A DNA stretch of 64,000 bases. Source: Bacteriovoracaceae bacterium (lineage in GTDB: Bacteria; Bdellovibrionota; UBA1018). Position numbers and translations under genes: made by a program. Positions 35,105-44,285 of this stretch are shown here, in pieces. The notes beneath the pieces were generated by a model. It was not told the origin of the DNA. It was given only the letters and a program-made list of their open reading frames with translations, and made no database searches. The stretch spans positions 1-64,000 of the forward strand of contig CANFJX010000011.1 of the NCBI GenBank assembly GCA_947447665.1. The letters run 5' to 3'. How positions within the stretch are numbered: position 1 is the stretch's first letter; the number at the start of each line of letters is the position of its first letter.

Positions 35105-36090
35105 GTCGACTGTGCCTTTTTCAAACGTCTGACATATTCCTCTACGCCTGCTTCCAGACTGCGGAGGGGGCGGGAGTATCCCTGTGCAATGAATCGCTGC
35201 ATTTTTGCTTCGGTAAAGTACTGGTACTTTTCGCGGAGAATTTCAGGGGTATCGATAAATTCTATTTTCTCCGGTCGGCCCAGGGCAGAAAAAACCGCAC
35301 GCACGAGATCGAGAAAGGTACGCGCCTCTCCGGTACCGAGGTTGTAAATTCCCCGCTGAATGGGCTTCTTCGCGGCAAAGTGCAAGGCCTCGACGACATC
35401 CTCGACTGCGATAAAGTCTCGCTTTTGATGACCGTCCGCGATTCCGGCCTTGTGGCTTTTGAAAAGAGTTACCCGGCCTGAGGCTTGGATTTGGTCATAG
35501 GCATGGAGGACAACGCTCGACATAAAGTCTTTATGACGCTCTCCGAAGCCATAGACGTTAAAAAATTTAAATCCCGACCAGAGGGGAGGGTGATTCCCCA
35601 GGCGTTCCTGATCCAGTGCCCAGCAATCAAATTTTTGCTTCGAGTCGCCATAGGCATTCAGAGGGAGGAGCTGGGGAATGAGTCCCTCGTCATCGTCGTA
35701 ACCGAGCTTCCCGTCCCCGTAAGTGGCAGCGCTGCTTGCATAGAGCAAAGGAATCGAGTGTCGAGTAGCGCACTCCCAAAGGCGCTGGGAGTATAAAAGG
35801 TTAAAAAAGTTGAGTTGATCGAGGTTAGTTTCACGGGTATCGGTGATAGCCCCTAGGTGGATGATCGCTCCGATTTGAGGGGTGTGGGTTTCGAGCCAGT
35901 CCCAGAGGTTTTCTCTCCCGACGATCAGACCATAGTCGATTTGATCATGTTCAGGGCGACTGCTGAATAGGGGCGTCTCATCGACCGAAATGACGGGAAT
36001 TTTTTGTCGATTACAAGATTCAACGAATCTTGCACCAATAAAGCCGGCGGCACCTGTGACAAGGTAGGGATAGGGTCTAGGTGAATTCAT
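35101..36090 (-). CDS. hldD: ADP-glyceromanno-heptose 6-epimerase
   Basis: 329 residues from the second in-frame ATG (MNSPRPYPYLVTGAAG); starting 15 bases further upstream is equally possible. Short-chain dehydrogenase/reductase fold with NAD(P)-binding TGAAGFIGARF, catalytic Tyr/Lys in AYGDSKQKFD and the HldD-specific GHQKRDFIAVEDVV and EKYQYFTEAKM motifs. It makes ADP-L-glycero-D-manno-heptose for the LPS inner core, which fits lptD, lptE and an O-antigen ligase in the same window. It lies just downstream of a queuosine-precursor transporter gene, probably in one transcript. Confidence 0.95.
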   Translation of the reverse strand: MNSPRPYPYLVTGAAGFIGARFVESCNRQKIPVISVDETPLFSSRPEHDQIDYGLIVGRENLWDWLETHTPQIGAIIHLGAITDTRETNLDQLNFFNLLYSQRLWECATRHSIPLLYASSAATYGDGKLGYDDDEGLIPQLLPLNAYGDSKQKFDCWALDQERLGNHPPLWSGFKFFNVYGFGERHKDFMSSVVLHAYDQIQASGRVTLFKSHKAGIADGHQKRDFIAVEDVVEALHFAAKKPIQRGIYNLGTGEARTFLDLVRAVFSALGRPEKIEFIDTPEILREKYQYFTEAKMQRFIAQGYSRPLRSLEAGVEEYVRRLKKAQST

Positions 36091-36112
36091 AGCTTCAGTA
36101 TCCATGTCTGAG

Positions 36113-36814
36113 TCAGCTTTTCAATGAAAACGGCGAAAAATTAGTTTTGTAGTCAAAATAGTCCTCATTTTCAACCTTCTTGAGAAAGTGGACGACGCGG
36201 TAAGTTAAGGGGGTCATAGCAATCTCCCAGGTTACTTTGAAAAGGTAGCTGGCCGTGAGGACCTGGATGAGGAGTCGGTCGGGCCATAATCCATAAAAAG
36301 CGACAGGGTAAAAAAGGACGGAGTCGATGGCTTCTCCGATCACAGTGGAGCCGACGATCCTTGTCCAGAGCCACTTTCCATCGGTGAAGATCTTGAGTTT
36401 GGCCATAACAAACGAATTGGCGAATTCGCCCACAAAATAAGCGAAAAGTGAGGCGATGACGAGGCGGGGTGTCTGTCCAAAAATTAGGGTGAGCTCTCGT
36501 TGTCGGTCCCAGGTGGGCGCAGGTGGAAGGAGAATGATCAACCAAGAAAATGCGCTGGCAAAACCGAGCGCGATGAACCCCGCCCAAACCACTTTACGAG
36601 AGCGCTGGTAGCCGTAGACTTCAGTGAGAATGTCGCCAAAAAGGTACGTAATAGGAAAAAAAATCAGGGTTCCGCCAAAGTTGATTCCAAAGAGAGAGCA
36701 AACCTTGGAGGCTCCAATGAGATTGGAGCAAAGGAGAAGGACGACGAAGGCGACCATAATGAGATCCAGGTACAGAAAGTGCTTTTTGTGAGAAGACTCT
36801 GCTCGGGTATTCAT
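36113..36814 (-). CDS. Queuosine precursor transporter (YhhQ/VUT family)
   Basis: 233 residues, about six membrane helices. The family signatures ASKVCSLFGINFGGTLIFFPITYLFGDILTEVYGY and FVGEFANSFVMAKLKI are clear, along with the IGEAIDSVLFYPVAF segment. YhhQ imports 7-cyano-7-deazaguanine or a related base for tRNA queuosine modification. The chosen ATG follows GGAG with a 5-base gap; an ATG 15 bases upstream overlaps that site. It is upstream of hldD on the same strand. No queuosine biosynthesis gene is in the window. Confidence 0.93.
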   Translation of the reverse strand: MNTRAESSHKKHFLYLDLIMVAFVVLLLCSNLIGASKVCSLFGINFGGTLIFFPITYLFGDILTEVYGYQRSRKVVWAGFIALGFASAFSWLIILLPPAPTWDRQRELTLIFGQTPRLVIASLFAYFVGEFANSFVMAKLKIFTDGKWLWTRIVGSTVIGEAIDSVLFYPVAFYGLWPDRLLIQVLTASYLFKVTWEIAMTPLTYRVVHFLKKVENEDYFDYKTNFSPFSLKS

Positions 36815-36921
36815 TTCATCTCCATTCAATTGAGTTCATACGGTATCATAAACTAAAAGGAAGCGAAGCTCGCCCTTTTTGTGATAGAAGCCAACCTAAA
36901 AAAGTCAGGTGAAGGTGGATC

Positions 36922-37338
36922 ATGCCATTTCTTAACTGGGGCGATAGCCCCGTCGTATTGCAAGCGGTTCAGAAAACGGACCGAGAAACTCAGTTGATTC
37001 TCGGCTTGAGTGAGATTCTCGTGAGGGAGTTGGCCCAGGAGTTGACCGAAATCTACGCTGCTTCGGGGATATCGTATGGCAAGGAGCTTCGATGGGTGTT
37101 GCCACAAAGCTGGGTAGTTTTTTGGAAAACAAGAATCGATGGCGCCCGCCTCCTTTTAGCTCATCCACAGAAAGATGAGTGGGTTGGAACCATGGCTCTT
37201 GCACCCGACTGGAGCAGCCGATGGGTGGAATCGCTACAGAACCTGAGACCCGGGCAGTCCGTGGTTCTGAGTCAGATGGGTGGTGTTCACTCCGTGAGTA
37301 ATTTTGATCTGGTGGTGCGTCTAGATCCAAGTCTTTAA
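36922..37338 (+). CDS. Hypothetical protein upstream of an ABC permease
   Basis: 138 residues, cytoplasmic, no signal peptide or membrane segment. AAGGTGG lies before the ATG at good spacing, and the gene is 24 bases upstream of the permease gene, so it probably belongs to that operon. An N-terminal alternation of strands (PVVLQAVQKTD) is followed by helix-rich segments and Trp-containing strands (WVLPQSWVVFWKT, EWVGTMALAPDW). I recognise no domain. It could be a small regulator or an accessory factor, but nothing in the sequence decides this. Confidence 0.65.
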   Translation: MPFLNWGDSPVVLQAVQKTDRETQLILGLSEILVRELAQELTEIYAASGISYGKELRWVLPQSWVVFWKTRIDGARLLLAHPQKDEWVGTMALAPDWSSRWVESLQNLRPGQSVVLSQMGGVHSVSNFDLVVRLDPSL

Positions 37339-37362
37339 GGCCGTTAAGCGAGGATTTCATTC

Positions 37363-39144
37363 ATGCAGCGAACCGTATTCTCTCAGCGCTATTTTGCAAT
37401 TCCAGATTTCGTTATTTTATTGGTGATCGCCACAGCCATCTACGGAGTCGTGTCGATTGCCCACGAGTGGCGAACTGAATTTCATCCTATTACCCAGATT
37501 GATCTTTCCGTTCGAGCGTTACCGTATTACACGATGCTTTCGGCTGTGCGTGGAATGGTGGCTTATTTCATTTCTCTGGGGTTTACCTTGGTTGTCGGTT
37601 ATGCAGCTGCTAAGTCGACGACCGCTGAGAAAATTATTATTCCTCTTTTAGATATTTTACAGAGCATTCCAGTACTTGGGTTTTTACCAGGATTACTGTT
37701 GGGTTTGGTTGCGCTTTTTCCAAGGACAAATATTGGCCTCGAGCTCGCAGCCGTTATTATGATTTTTACTGGACAAGTATGGAATATGACGATCAGTTAT
37801 TATGCCTCACTTAAGTCCGTACCTGCTGAGTTTGGAGAAGCCTCTCGGGTCATTGGTTTAAATTGGTATCAGCGCCTCGTCAAGGTCGAGCTACCCTTTT
37901 CAGCTGTGAATTTGGCATGGAACAGTTTGCTTTCGATGGCCGGTGGCTGGTTCTTTTTGATCCCCTGTGAGGCAATCACTTTGGGTGAAAATGAATATCG
38001 TCTCCCCGGAATTGGAGCTTATATGGATGTCGCTATTAAAAGCGGGGATACGCGAGCGATTGTCCTTGCTGTGATTGCGATGGTGCTTTTGATTTTGGTG
38101 ATGGATTTTGTTATTTGGCGCCCCATTTTGGCTTGGGTTCAAAGATTTCGTCTCGAAGATGTAGGAGGGGGAGCGCACGTAGAGCCGCTGATGCAGGTAT
38201 GGATTCGAGAGTCCAAAATTCTGCACCGGATGAAGATGATTTATCGAGAGCTGGTGTTGAAGCCTCGGCGCGTTCGTTCTCGTTTAGCTGGAGAGGTGAG
38301 TGTCGATGCTATCGTAAAGATCCGGGCTCCTTGGGTTTATTCCGTGGCTTACCGGATTTATCGTTTTGCTCAACTCATTACGCGTTCGCCCCGAGTGACT
38401 CGAGTCATGCAGATGACCTTGGGTTTTGTGGTCTTGAGTTTGATTTTCTTCGGTGCCTATCAGCTTTTTTCAATTTTAGCTAAAATTCCGCCAGCGACCT
38501 GGATTGTCCTCCTTCGAAATACTGCTTGGACTTTCTTTCGTGTGTTGATCGCACTGCTTTTGAGTAGTTTGTGGGCGGTGCCTGTGGGGATCTGGATTGG
38601 AACATCAGTGAAGCGCATCCGTGTGGCTCAACCGATCATTCAGGTTTTGGCCTCTTTCCCTGCTCCGATGCTTTATCCACTCGCTTTGGGTTTGTTTTTC
38701 TCTCTGGGAATTAGCTTTGATTGGGGATCGATGCTGCTCATGCTTTTGGGAGTGCAGTGGTATGTACTATTTAATGTCCTGGCCGGAGCCATGAGAATTC
38801 CGAAAGAATTAAATGATGCACTCTTGCTCATGGAGGCTTCTCGGTGGGCGCGTTGGAAAAATCTCTACCTCCCGAGTGTGTTTCCATTTCTTGTCACAGG
38901 CTGGGTGACGGCAGCTGGCGGCGCTTGGAATGCTAGTGTCGTGGCTGAGTACTTGCCCTATCACGGCACCATTCTCAAGACCGGGGGACTTGGTTCAACC
39001 TTGAGCGTAGCGATTGCGAACGAGAATTTTACCCTATTTGCCGCGAGTCTTTTTTTGATGGTGCTCGTCGTCGTAACTTTGAATCGATTGGTTTGGGCCA
39101 GGGTCTATCGTCTTGCTAATACGCGGTTTAAAATGGATTTGTAG
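37363..39144 (+). CDS. Fused double-permease of a NitT/TauT-like ABC transporter
   Basis: 593 residues with about 12 membrane helices in two halves, each a binding-protein-dependent permease domain. EAA-loop-like segments are EFGEASRVIGLNWYQRLVKVELP (about 150-172) in half one and ELNDALLLMEASRWARWKNLYLPS (about 484-507) in half two. A cytoplasmic linker of about 100 residues, rich in Arg, separates them. Tandem fusion replaces the usual homodimer. The paired ATPase gene follows after 109 bases; no substrate-binding protein is next to it. The substrate is unknown; sulfonates, nitrate-like anions or thiamine precursors are family options. Confidence 0.85.
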   Translation: MQRTVFSQRYFAIPDFVILLVIATAIYGVVSIAHEWRTEFHPITQIDLSVRALPYYTMLSAVRGMVAYFISLGFTLVVGYAAAKSTTAEKIIIPLLDILQSIPVLGFLPGLLLGLVALFPRTNIGLELAAVIMIFTGQVWNMTISYYASLKSVPAEFGEASRVIGLNWYQRLVKVELPFSAVNLAWNSLLSMAGGWFFLIPCEAITLGENEYRLPGIGAYMDVAIKSGDTRAIVLAVIAMVLLILVMDFVIWRPILAWVQRFRLEDVGGGAHVEPLMQVWIRESKILHRMKMIYRELVLKPRRVRSRLAGEVSVDAIVKIRAPWVYSVAYRIYRFAQLITRSPRVTRVMQMTLGFVVLSLIFFGAYQLFSILAKIPPATWIVLLRNTAWTFFRVLIALLLSSLWAVPVGIWIGTSVKRIRVAQPIIQVLASFPAPMLYPLALGLFFSLGISFDWGSMLLMLLGVQWYVLFNVLAGAMRIPKELNDALLLMEASRWARWKNLYLPSVFPFLVTGWVTAAGGAWNASVVAEYLPYHGTILKTGGLGSTLSVAIANENFTLFAASLFLMVLVVVTLNRLVWARVYRLANTRFKMDL

Positions 39145-39253
39145 GCGTTTGTTCCGACACCTTCAATGAAATGAAATACTCACATTTACCTATTGTGTTA
39201 TGATTTTCGGAGCTTGAACTAGAAAAACCAAGAATTGCGGGAGGCCCAGAATA

Positions 39254-40576
39254 ATGAATCCAGCCCCACTGATCGAACTCAATCATGTTTCTAAATCCTT
39301 CACCCTGGAGTCAGGTGCTGAGATTAAGGTTTTAGAGGGGGTGAATCTCGCGGTTCAAGAAGATGAGGTCGTTGCTCTGCTTGGGCCGTCGGGCTCTGGG
39401 AAGTCAACGTGTCTTCGGATTATGAGCGGGTTGATCGAGCCAACAGCTGGACGCGTGCTGGCTCGACAAAAGCCCCTATCGGGAGTGAATCTCGAAGTGT
39501 CGCTCGTGTTTCAGTCCTTTGCTCTTTTCCCGTGGGAGACGGTTTATCAAAATATTGCCCTTGCCCTTGAGCCGATGTTACTTCCAGCTCAAGAAATCAG
39601 GGCAAGAGTCAAGAAAGTCATCGACCTGGTCGGCTTGGAGGGCTTCGAGGAAGCTTACCCTAGAGAGCTTTCTGGTGGCATGAAACAAAGAGTCGGAATT
39701 GCGCGGGCGCTCGTGATGGAGCGTCCGATTCTCTTTTTGGATGAGCCTTTCAGTGCTTTGGATGTTTTGACGGCCGATACCCTACGGGCCGAAATGGTCA
39801 AAATTTTCATGGACAAAAAAACTGCAACTCGCTCGATGGTGTTAGTGACCCATAATATTCAAGAAGCCGTATTTATGGCTAAGCGGATTATGGTGATGGG
39901 TATCCATCCCGGCCACATTCGCCAACAAATTGTAAACGATCTTCCTTATCCTAGGGATGATCAGTCGCCTGCGTTTCATCGAATGGTATCCCGGATTCAT
40001 GCATTGATTACAGAAGCATTGATGCCTGATACTCCCACTCTTTCCCATGAGGTCTCTCATCAGCCAAAACCGACCCACAAGGGGCCTCCGATTGAGACTC
40101 TACCCAATGTTCAAATTGTTGAGATGATTGGTCTCTTAGAGGCGATTGCCGACCAGGGCGGATCGGCTGATATTTTTGAACTCGCTCACGATACGGGCAA
40201 AGACTTTGGGCGGACTCTCTACCTTGCCAAGGGAGCTGAACTCTTGGATTTGGTCGATACTCCGAAGCAAAACGTGGTTTTGACTGACATCGGACGGCAT
40301 TTTGTTTCTGGCGACATTAACGTGAGAAAGCGAATGCTCCATGAATTGTTCGGGGCCCTTAAAATTGTGCAAATGACTGCCAACCTCTTGCGTAGGGATG
40401 AGAGCCTGCGGCTCCCGATTCAGGAGCTCATCGATCAAGTGGGCGAGTGGTTGCCTAATGAAAATCCGCATCAAGTGGTCGATAGCTTAGTGTCTTGGGG
40501 GCGTTTTGCCGAGTACTTCGGATATAATGATGATACTAAGGAGGTTTACTTGGACGTCGGCCAAGAAACTACTTAG
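39254..40576 (+). CDS. NitT/TauT-family ABC ATPase with C-terminal AAA-associated domain
   Basis: 440 residues. ATPase domain 1-260: Walker A GPSGSGKST, Q-loop VFQSFALFPWETVYQNI, signature LSGGMKQRVGIARAL, Walker B ILFLDEPFSALD, H-loop LVTHN. FALFPWETV is typical of SsuB/TauB/NrtD relatives. The C-terminal about 160 residues (PNVQIVEMIGLLEAIADQGGSADIFELAHD...) match the AAA-associated C-terminal domain found in a subset of these ATPases, helical and of unknown sensing role. It pairs with the fused permease upstream. GGGAGG precedes the start at a normal distance. GreB follows after 17 bases. Confidence 0.9.
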   Translation: MNPAPLIELNHVSKSFTLESGAEIKVLEGVNLAVQEDEVVALLGPSGSGKSTCLRIMSGLIEPTAGRVLARQKPLSGVNLEVSLVFQSFALFPWETVYQNIALALEPMLLPAQEIRARVKKVIDLVGLEGFEEAYPRELSGGMKQRVGIARALVMERPILFLDEPFSALDVLTADTLRAEMVKIFMDKKTATRSMVLVTHNIQEAVFMAKRIMVMGIHPGHIRQQIVNDLPYPRDDQSPAFHRMVSRIHALITEALMPDTPTLSHEVSHQPKPTHKGPPIETLPNVQIVEMIGLLEAIADQGGSADIFELAHDTGKDFGRTLYLAKGAELLDLVDTPKQNVVLTDIGRHFVSGDINVRKRMLHELFGALKIVQMTANLLRRDESLRLPIQELIDQVGEWLPNENPHQVVDSLVSWGRFAEYFGYNDDTKEVYLDVGQETT

Positions 40577-40593
40577 TTGGGATTGCCCTCAGG

Positions 40594-41067
40594 ATGACCA
40601 AAAATTACATTACCGCCGCAGGTGGAGAAAAACTCAAAATCGAGCTCAAAAAACTTTTAATTCAGGATCGTCCTGAGTTGGTCAAGGTGATCTCATGGGC
40701 CGCGTCTAATGGCGATCGTTCAGAGAACGGTGATTATATCTACGGAAAGAGACGTCTTCGAGAAATCGATCGGAGAATTCGATTTCTCACTCAGCGCCTA
40801 GAAGCAGCTGAGGTGGTCGACCCCTCTCAGCAGGACCATTCAAAAGTTCTTTTCGGCGCATCCGTAGTAGTGGTAGACGAAGGAGGGCATGAGCGCCGCT
40901 TGAGGATTGTAGGTGAGGATGAGATTGATCTCCAGCAGGGATGGATCAGTTGGAAGTCTCCTATGGCCCGCGCGCTTTTATCTGCTCAAGTGGGCGATGT
41001 GGTGCAGGCCCACACCCCTAAGGGTAGGCAAGAATTTGAGGTCATTAAAATTAGCTATGAGCGATAA
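40594..41067 (+). CDS. greB: Transcription elongation factor GreB
   Basis: 157 residues, the normal Gre length. GreB rescues backtracked RNA polymerase by stimulating transcript cleavage. The coiled-coil tip carries NGDRSENGDYIYGKRRLREIDRRI, with the acidic D/E pair for the catalytic Mg2+ and the GreB-type YIYGKRRLREID rather than the GreA pattern. The C-terminal FKBP-like domain ends with DVVQAHTPKGRQEFEVI. Its stop overlaps the hemH start by 11 bases. Confidence 0.93.
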   Translation: MTKNYITAAGGEKLKIELKKLLIQDRPELVKVISWAASNGDRSENGDYIYGKRRLREIDRRIRFLTQRLEAAEVVDPSQQDHSKVLFGASVVVVDEGGHERRLRIVGEDEIDLQQGWISWKSPMARALLSAQVGDVVQAHTPKGRQEFEVIKISYER

Positions 41068-42100
41068 TCAGGTCAGTTTAAATAAAAATCGTCGAGGGGC
41101 AATCGTTCTGAATCTTGGAACGCCACAAGCGCCTCAAACTAAAGAAGTTCGTGAGTATTTGAGGGAGTTCCTGATGGACCCCTACGTGATTGATGTTCCG
41201 CATCCGCTCCGGTGGTTGATCGTGAATGGTGCTGTTTTGCCGACTCGCCCTGCTTCCTCCGCTCGGGCCTATAGAGAAATCTGGACCGAGCGCGGGTCGC
41301 CATTGCTGGTGCATCTTTTGGATTTGGCCCAAAAAGTTCAGGTCCATCTTGGAGACGATTGGGTAGTGCAGCCGGCGATGCGCTACGGCCAGCCGAGTAT
41401 TGAATCGGCCTTGAGGCGGTTTCATGATTTGGGAATTACAGATGTGACCGTTTTCCCGCTTTATCCCCAGTACTCCCTGGCTGCTACGGAGACCTCCATA
41501 CAGGAGTGCCGGCGTGTTGCCCAAGCGGTAAGCTCGGAGTTTAAGCTTGAGTTTGTGGGGGCATTTTATCGTCATTCTGGATTTATTGAGGCGTTTGTTG
41601 AGCAGGCTCGGAAGACGCTTCAGGACTTTAACTACGATCACGTGCTTTTTAGCTTTCACGGTTTGCCTGAAAGGCATGTTAAAAAAACGGACCTAACGGG
41701 CGAGCATTGCCTCAATCGCTCGGATTGTTGTTCTACGATCAGTGAGGCTAATCAGAACTGTTATCGCGCTCAATGCTATCAGACCGCTCATGCCATTGCC
41801 CAACAACTTGAGCTCAAACTGAGCGATTACACGGTGTGCTTTCAATCTCGATTAGGTAGAAATCCCTGGATCAAGCCCTACACTGATCATCTTTATGAAT
41901 CCCTCCCTTCCCAGGGCGTCAAGCGCGTTGCTGTGATTTGTCCGGCTTTTGTCGCGGACTGTCTGGAAACGTTGGAGGAGATTCAAATTAGGGGTCGAGA
42001 GGAATTCATTAGTAAGGGGGGTGAGGATCTCAGGCTCGTTCCATCGCTTAACTCCAACGAGTCCTGGGCGCGGGTGGTTGCAGGTTTTTTTGAGGGTTAG
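41057..42100 (+). CDS. hemH: Ferrochelatase with an internal cysteine cluster
   Basis: 347 residues from the ATG inside the greB tail (MSDNQVSLNKNRRGAIVLNLGTP); the longer upstream frame is a greB shadow. HemH inserts Fe2+ into protoporphyrin IX. NLGTP, the catalytic His201 in FSFHGLPERH and QSRLGRNPWIKPYT are all present. Between the two lobes lies a cysteine-rich segment with Cys218, 224, 225, 235 and 240 (CLNRSDCC...CYRAQC). Some bacterial ferrochelatases bind a [2Fe-2S] cluster through internal cysteines, so one is possible here. No C-terminal cysteine motif is seen. Probably membrane-associated in the cytoplasm. Confidence 0.94.
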   Translation: MSDNQVSLNKNRRGAIVLNLGTPQAPQTKEVREYLREFLMDPYVIDVPHPLRWLIVNGAVLPTRPASSARAYREIWTERGSPLLVHLLDLAQKVQVHLGDDWVVQPAMRYGQPSIESALRRFHDLGITDVTVFPLYPQYSLAATETSIQECRRVAQAVSSEFKLEFVGAFYRHSGFIEAFVEQARKTLQDFNYDHVLFSFHGLPERHVKKTDLTGEHCLNRSDCCSTISEANQNCYRAQCYQTAHAIAQQLELKLSDYTVCFQSRLGRNPWIKPYTDHLYESLPSQGVKRVAVICPAFVADCLETLEEIQIRGREEFISKGGEDLRLVPSLNSNESWARVVAGFFEG

Positions 42101-42208
42101 TGTGGGGGTTTGAGGTTGTGCAGGCGTCATTCTAGGCTCGTTCTGGCGATTTAACCTTGACGGTAATGGTACAACTTGTTAGGAGAGGTGGGAAAGGAAA
42201 TTTTTTAA

Positions 42209-42454
42209 ATGGCTGTTACTATTCGTCTATCTCGTCAGGGCGCTAAGAAAAACCCCCAGTATCTCATCGTCGCAGTGGATTCTAGCAAAAAGAGGGATGG
42301 CGCTTATCTCGAAAACTTGGGGCATTATTACCCTAAGGCTAAAAATGCTGCAGACAAAATTAAAGTCAATCATGACGCCCTTAAGGCTTGGCAGGCAAAA
42401 GGCGCTCAATGCTCACAAACCGTTGGACAACTCGTAAAAACCCTAGCAAAATAG
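42209..42454 (+). CDS. rpsP: 30S ribosomal protein S16
   Basis: 81 residues, beginning MAVTIRLSRQGAKKNPQYLIVAVDS with the S16 consensus RDG and the later ENLGHYYP block. An early 16S rRNA binder. It heads the classical S16-TrmD-L19 operon. AAAGGA precedes the ATG by about 10 bases. TTGACG about 55 bases upstream may be the -35 element, but no convincing -10 was settled. Confidence 0.96.
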   Translation: MAVTIRLSRQGAKKNPQYLIVAVDSSKKRDGAYLENLGHYYPKAKNAADKIKVNHDALKAWQAKGAQCSQTVGQLVKTLAK

Positions 42455-42555
42455 AGTCATAGATCCTTCGAATTCAGGGTATACCTGACCGAGGGAGTTA
42501 GACTTCTTAGTGGTTTTTAAGGCGTTTGGCTCCCTGTTCCGAAAGAGAGTCGCAA

Positions 42556-42834
42556 ATGGTGGAACCTTCTAAAACGGGTAGTAGCGGTGAGAGTCTCAGT
42601 GAGCTCGCTAAAATGATTCACTATTTAGCTAAAATGCTCGTTGATTTACCTGATCAAGTCTCTGTCAATGAGATCGTCGGTGAGAACACTACGGTCATTG
42701 AGCTTAAGGTAGCCAAAGAAGATCTCGGCAAGGTCATCGGCAAGCAGGGAAGAACAGCTCGTGCGGTTCGGACGATTTTGAATGGCGCATCCACAAAACT
42801 TAGAAAGAGAACAGTTCTCGAAATCCTCGAGTAG
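42556..42834 (+). CDS. khpA: KH-domain RNA-binding protein KhpA
   Basis: 92 residues from the internal ATG ([14 protein letters not shown]); the longer frame has an unsupported TTG start. A single KH domain with [21 protein letters not shown], containing the GxxG loop (GKQG). KhpA binds RNA, often as a partner of KhpB/EloR, and is regularly encoded between rpsP and trmD, as here. The usual rimM gene is not present between this gene and trmD. Its 3' end overlaps the trmD start by 53 bases, an unusually long overlap. Confidence 0.93.
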   Translation: MVEPSKTGSSGESLSELAKMIHYLAKMLVDLPDQVSVNEIVGENTTVIELKVAKEDLGKVIGKQGRTARAVRTILNGASTKLRKRTVLEILE

Positions 42835-43579
42835 TCATCACTCTTCGCTAGAGTTTCATTTTCTATCGCTTTTTCCAGAAGTGTTTAGACCTATTCTGGA
42901 ATCCAGTCTCCTAGGTAAGGCCCAAAAAAAGGGCCTCGTTTCCTATGTCGTGACTCAAATTCGTGATTTTGCGAAAGACAAGCATCGGACCGTGGACGAT
43001 GCCCCCTTTGGGGGAAGTGAAGGAATGCTCCTGAAGCTGGATGTGCTCTACGCTGCTTGGGAGTCTGCCAGGCAGGCATGCATTCTTTCTAGCTCCGGTT
43101 CAGCTGCTCCTCGAGTCGCTACTATTCTTTTATCTCCGCAAGGACAACTGCTAGACCAAAAGCTTGCCCGCGAATTAGCGCAGTATTCTCACCTCATTCT
43201 CGTCTGCGGTCATTACGAGGGGGTGGATGAGCGGTTTATCGATCTATGTGTTGACCGGGAAGTTTCGATTGGGAACTACGTTTTAACGGGAGGGGAGCTC
43301 CCTGCCTTAGTGATTGCTGATGCTGTGACTCGTCTAGTGCCGGGGGTTGTGGGCAATGAGAGGTCTTTGACTGAGGATAGCCTGGAAAATGGGCTCGTAA
43401 AGTATCCCCAATATACCCGTCCACGTGAGTTTCAGGGTCTCAGTGTGCCCGAGGTGCTTTTAAGCGGGGATCATCGCGCGATCGGAGTTTGGCGAGAAGG
43501 CCAGATGCGCGAGAGAACTCAGAGAAAGCGCCCAGATCTCTGGCAAAAATTCATCTTGAAAAATAAGCCCCATCAATGA
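42782..43579 (+). CDS. trmD: tRNA (guanine(37)-N1)-methyltransferase
   Basis: 265 residues. TrmD is a trefoil-knot enzyme that forms m1G37. The knot and SAM-binding loops are clear: [13 protein letters not shown] and [19 protein letters not shown], together with PFGGSEGM near the N-terminus. No other start codon exists before the conserved [11 protein letters not shown], so the start within khpA is retained, giving a Ser/His-rich N-terminal extension of about 25 residues. This long overlap suggests coupled translation. Confidence 0.95.
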   Translation: MAHPQNLEREQFSKSSSSHHSSLEFHFLSLFPEVFRPILESSLLGKAQKKGLVSYVVTQIRDFAKDKHRTVDDAPFGGSEGMLLKLDVLYAAWESARQACILSSSGSAAPRVATILLSPQGQLLDQKLARELAQYSHLILVCGHYEGVDERFIDLCVDREVSIGNYVLTGGELPALVIADAVTRLVPGVVGNERSLTEDSLENGLVKYPQYTRPREFQGLSVPEVLLSGDHRAIGVWREGQMRERTQRKRPDLWQKFILKNKPHQ

Positions 43580-43595
43580 TAGACGTCGAAGCCTC

Positions 43596-44174
43596 GTGTC
43601 GGCACCTATTTACATAGCACTTCTGCATTTCCCCATCGTGAATCGAAAGGGTGCTCTTGTGACTACTGCTGTGACGAATATGGATATTCATGACATTTCT
43701 AGGTCTGCGAGGACTTACGGTGTTGAGAAGTACTTTATCGTCACGCCGATTGAGGACCAACACCAGTTGGTAGGAAGAATTTTAGGGCACTGGAAAACGG
43801 ATCAGTCGCGAACCTATCATCCTGATCGGGTTGAGGCGGTTTCCCTTGTTCAGTTAGCCCGAGATTTTGAGGAAGTTAAGGCCGCTATTTTTGAAAAACA
43901 CGGGCAGAATCCAGAGGTGGTTCTGACCGATGCGAGGCCGCTTCCCAACTCTGTGAGCTATGCCGATTACCGGCGCGAGCTCGCTGAGCCTGGACGACCC
44001 CCGAAGCCCGTGATCCTTGTGTTTGGAACGGGTTGGGGTGTGTCGGATACCTTCTATCCCGAGGTTCACCGGATTCTAGCACCGGTGTACGGGCCAGAGG
44101 GCAGCCAGGGGTATAATCACCTCTCTGTTCGTTCAGCTGTCGCGATTATTCTCGATCGGTTGTTCGGAAAGTAA
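43596..44174 (+). CDS. SAM-dependent RNA methyltransferase (Methyltrn_RNA_4 type)
   Basis: 192 residues. The sequence IYIALLHFPIVNRKGALVTTAVTNMDIHDISRSARTYGV and the C-terminal LVFGTGWGVSD...SQGYNHLSVRSAVAIILDRL match the SPOUT-class family common between trmD and rplS in delta-proteobacterial genomes. The knot glycine loop (FGTGWG) and the N-H-L-S-V-R-S element imply SAM binding. The exact RNA target is unknown to me. The GTG start is chosen because the conserved domain begins at once. It fits the operon by position and spacing. Confidence 0.88.
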   Translation: MSAPIYIALLHFPIVNRKGALVTTAVTNMDIHDISRSARTYGVEKYFIVTPIEDQHQLVGRILGHWKTDQSRTYHPDRVEAVSLVQLARDFEEVKAAIFEKHGQNPEVVLTDARPLPNSVSYADYRRELAEPGRPPKPVILVFGTGWGVSDTFYPEVHRILAPVYGPEGSQGYNHLSVRSAVAIILDRLFGK

Positions 44175-44285
44175 CCGGCTCAAGGAGTCTCGCTTGCGGG
44201 GATTCTTGGAGTGTCAATTAGCTAGAGTGAAAAAAAATTCGAGGGATCCGCATCCATTCGGACTCTCAGTGATTAAGGAAGTAAA

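Noticed and set aside
42782..42834. Alternative TrmD start after the khpA stop
   Set aside because: No ATG, GTG or TTG in frame between the khpA stop and the conserved [11 protein letters not shown] block.
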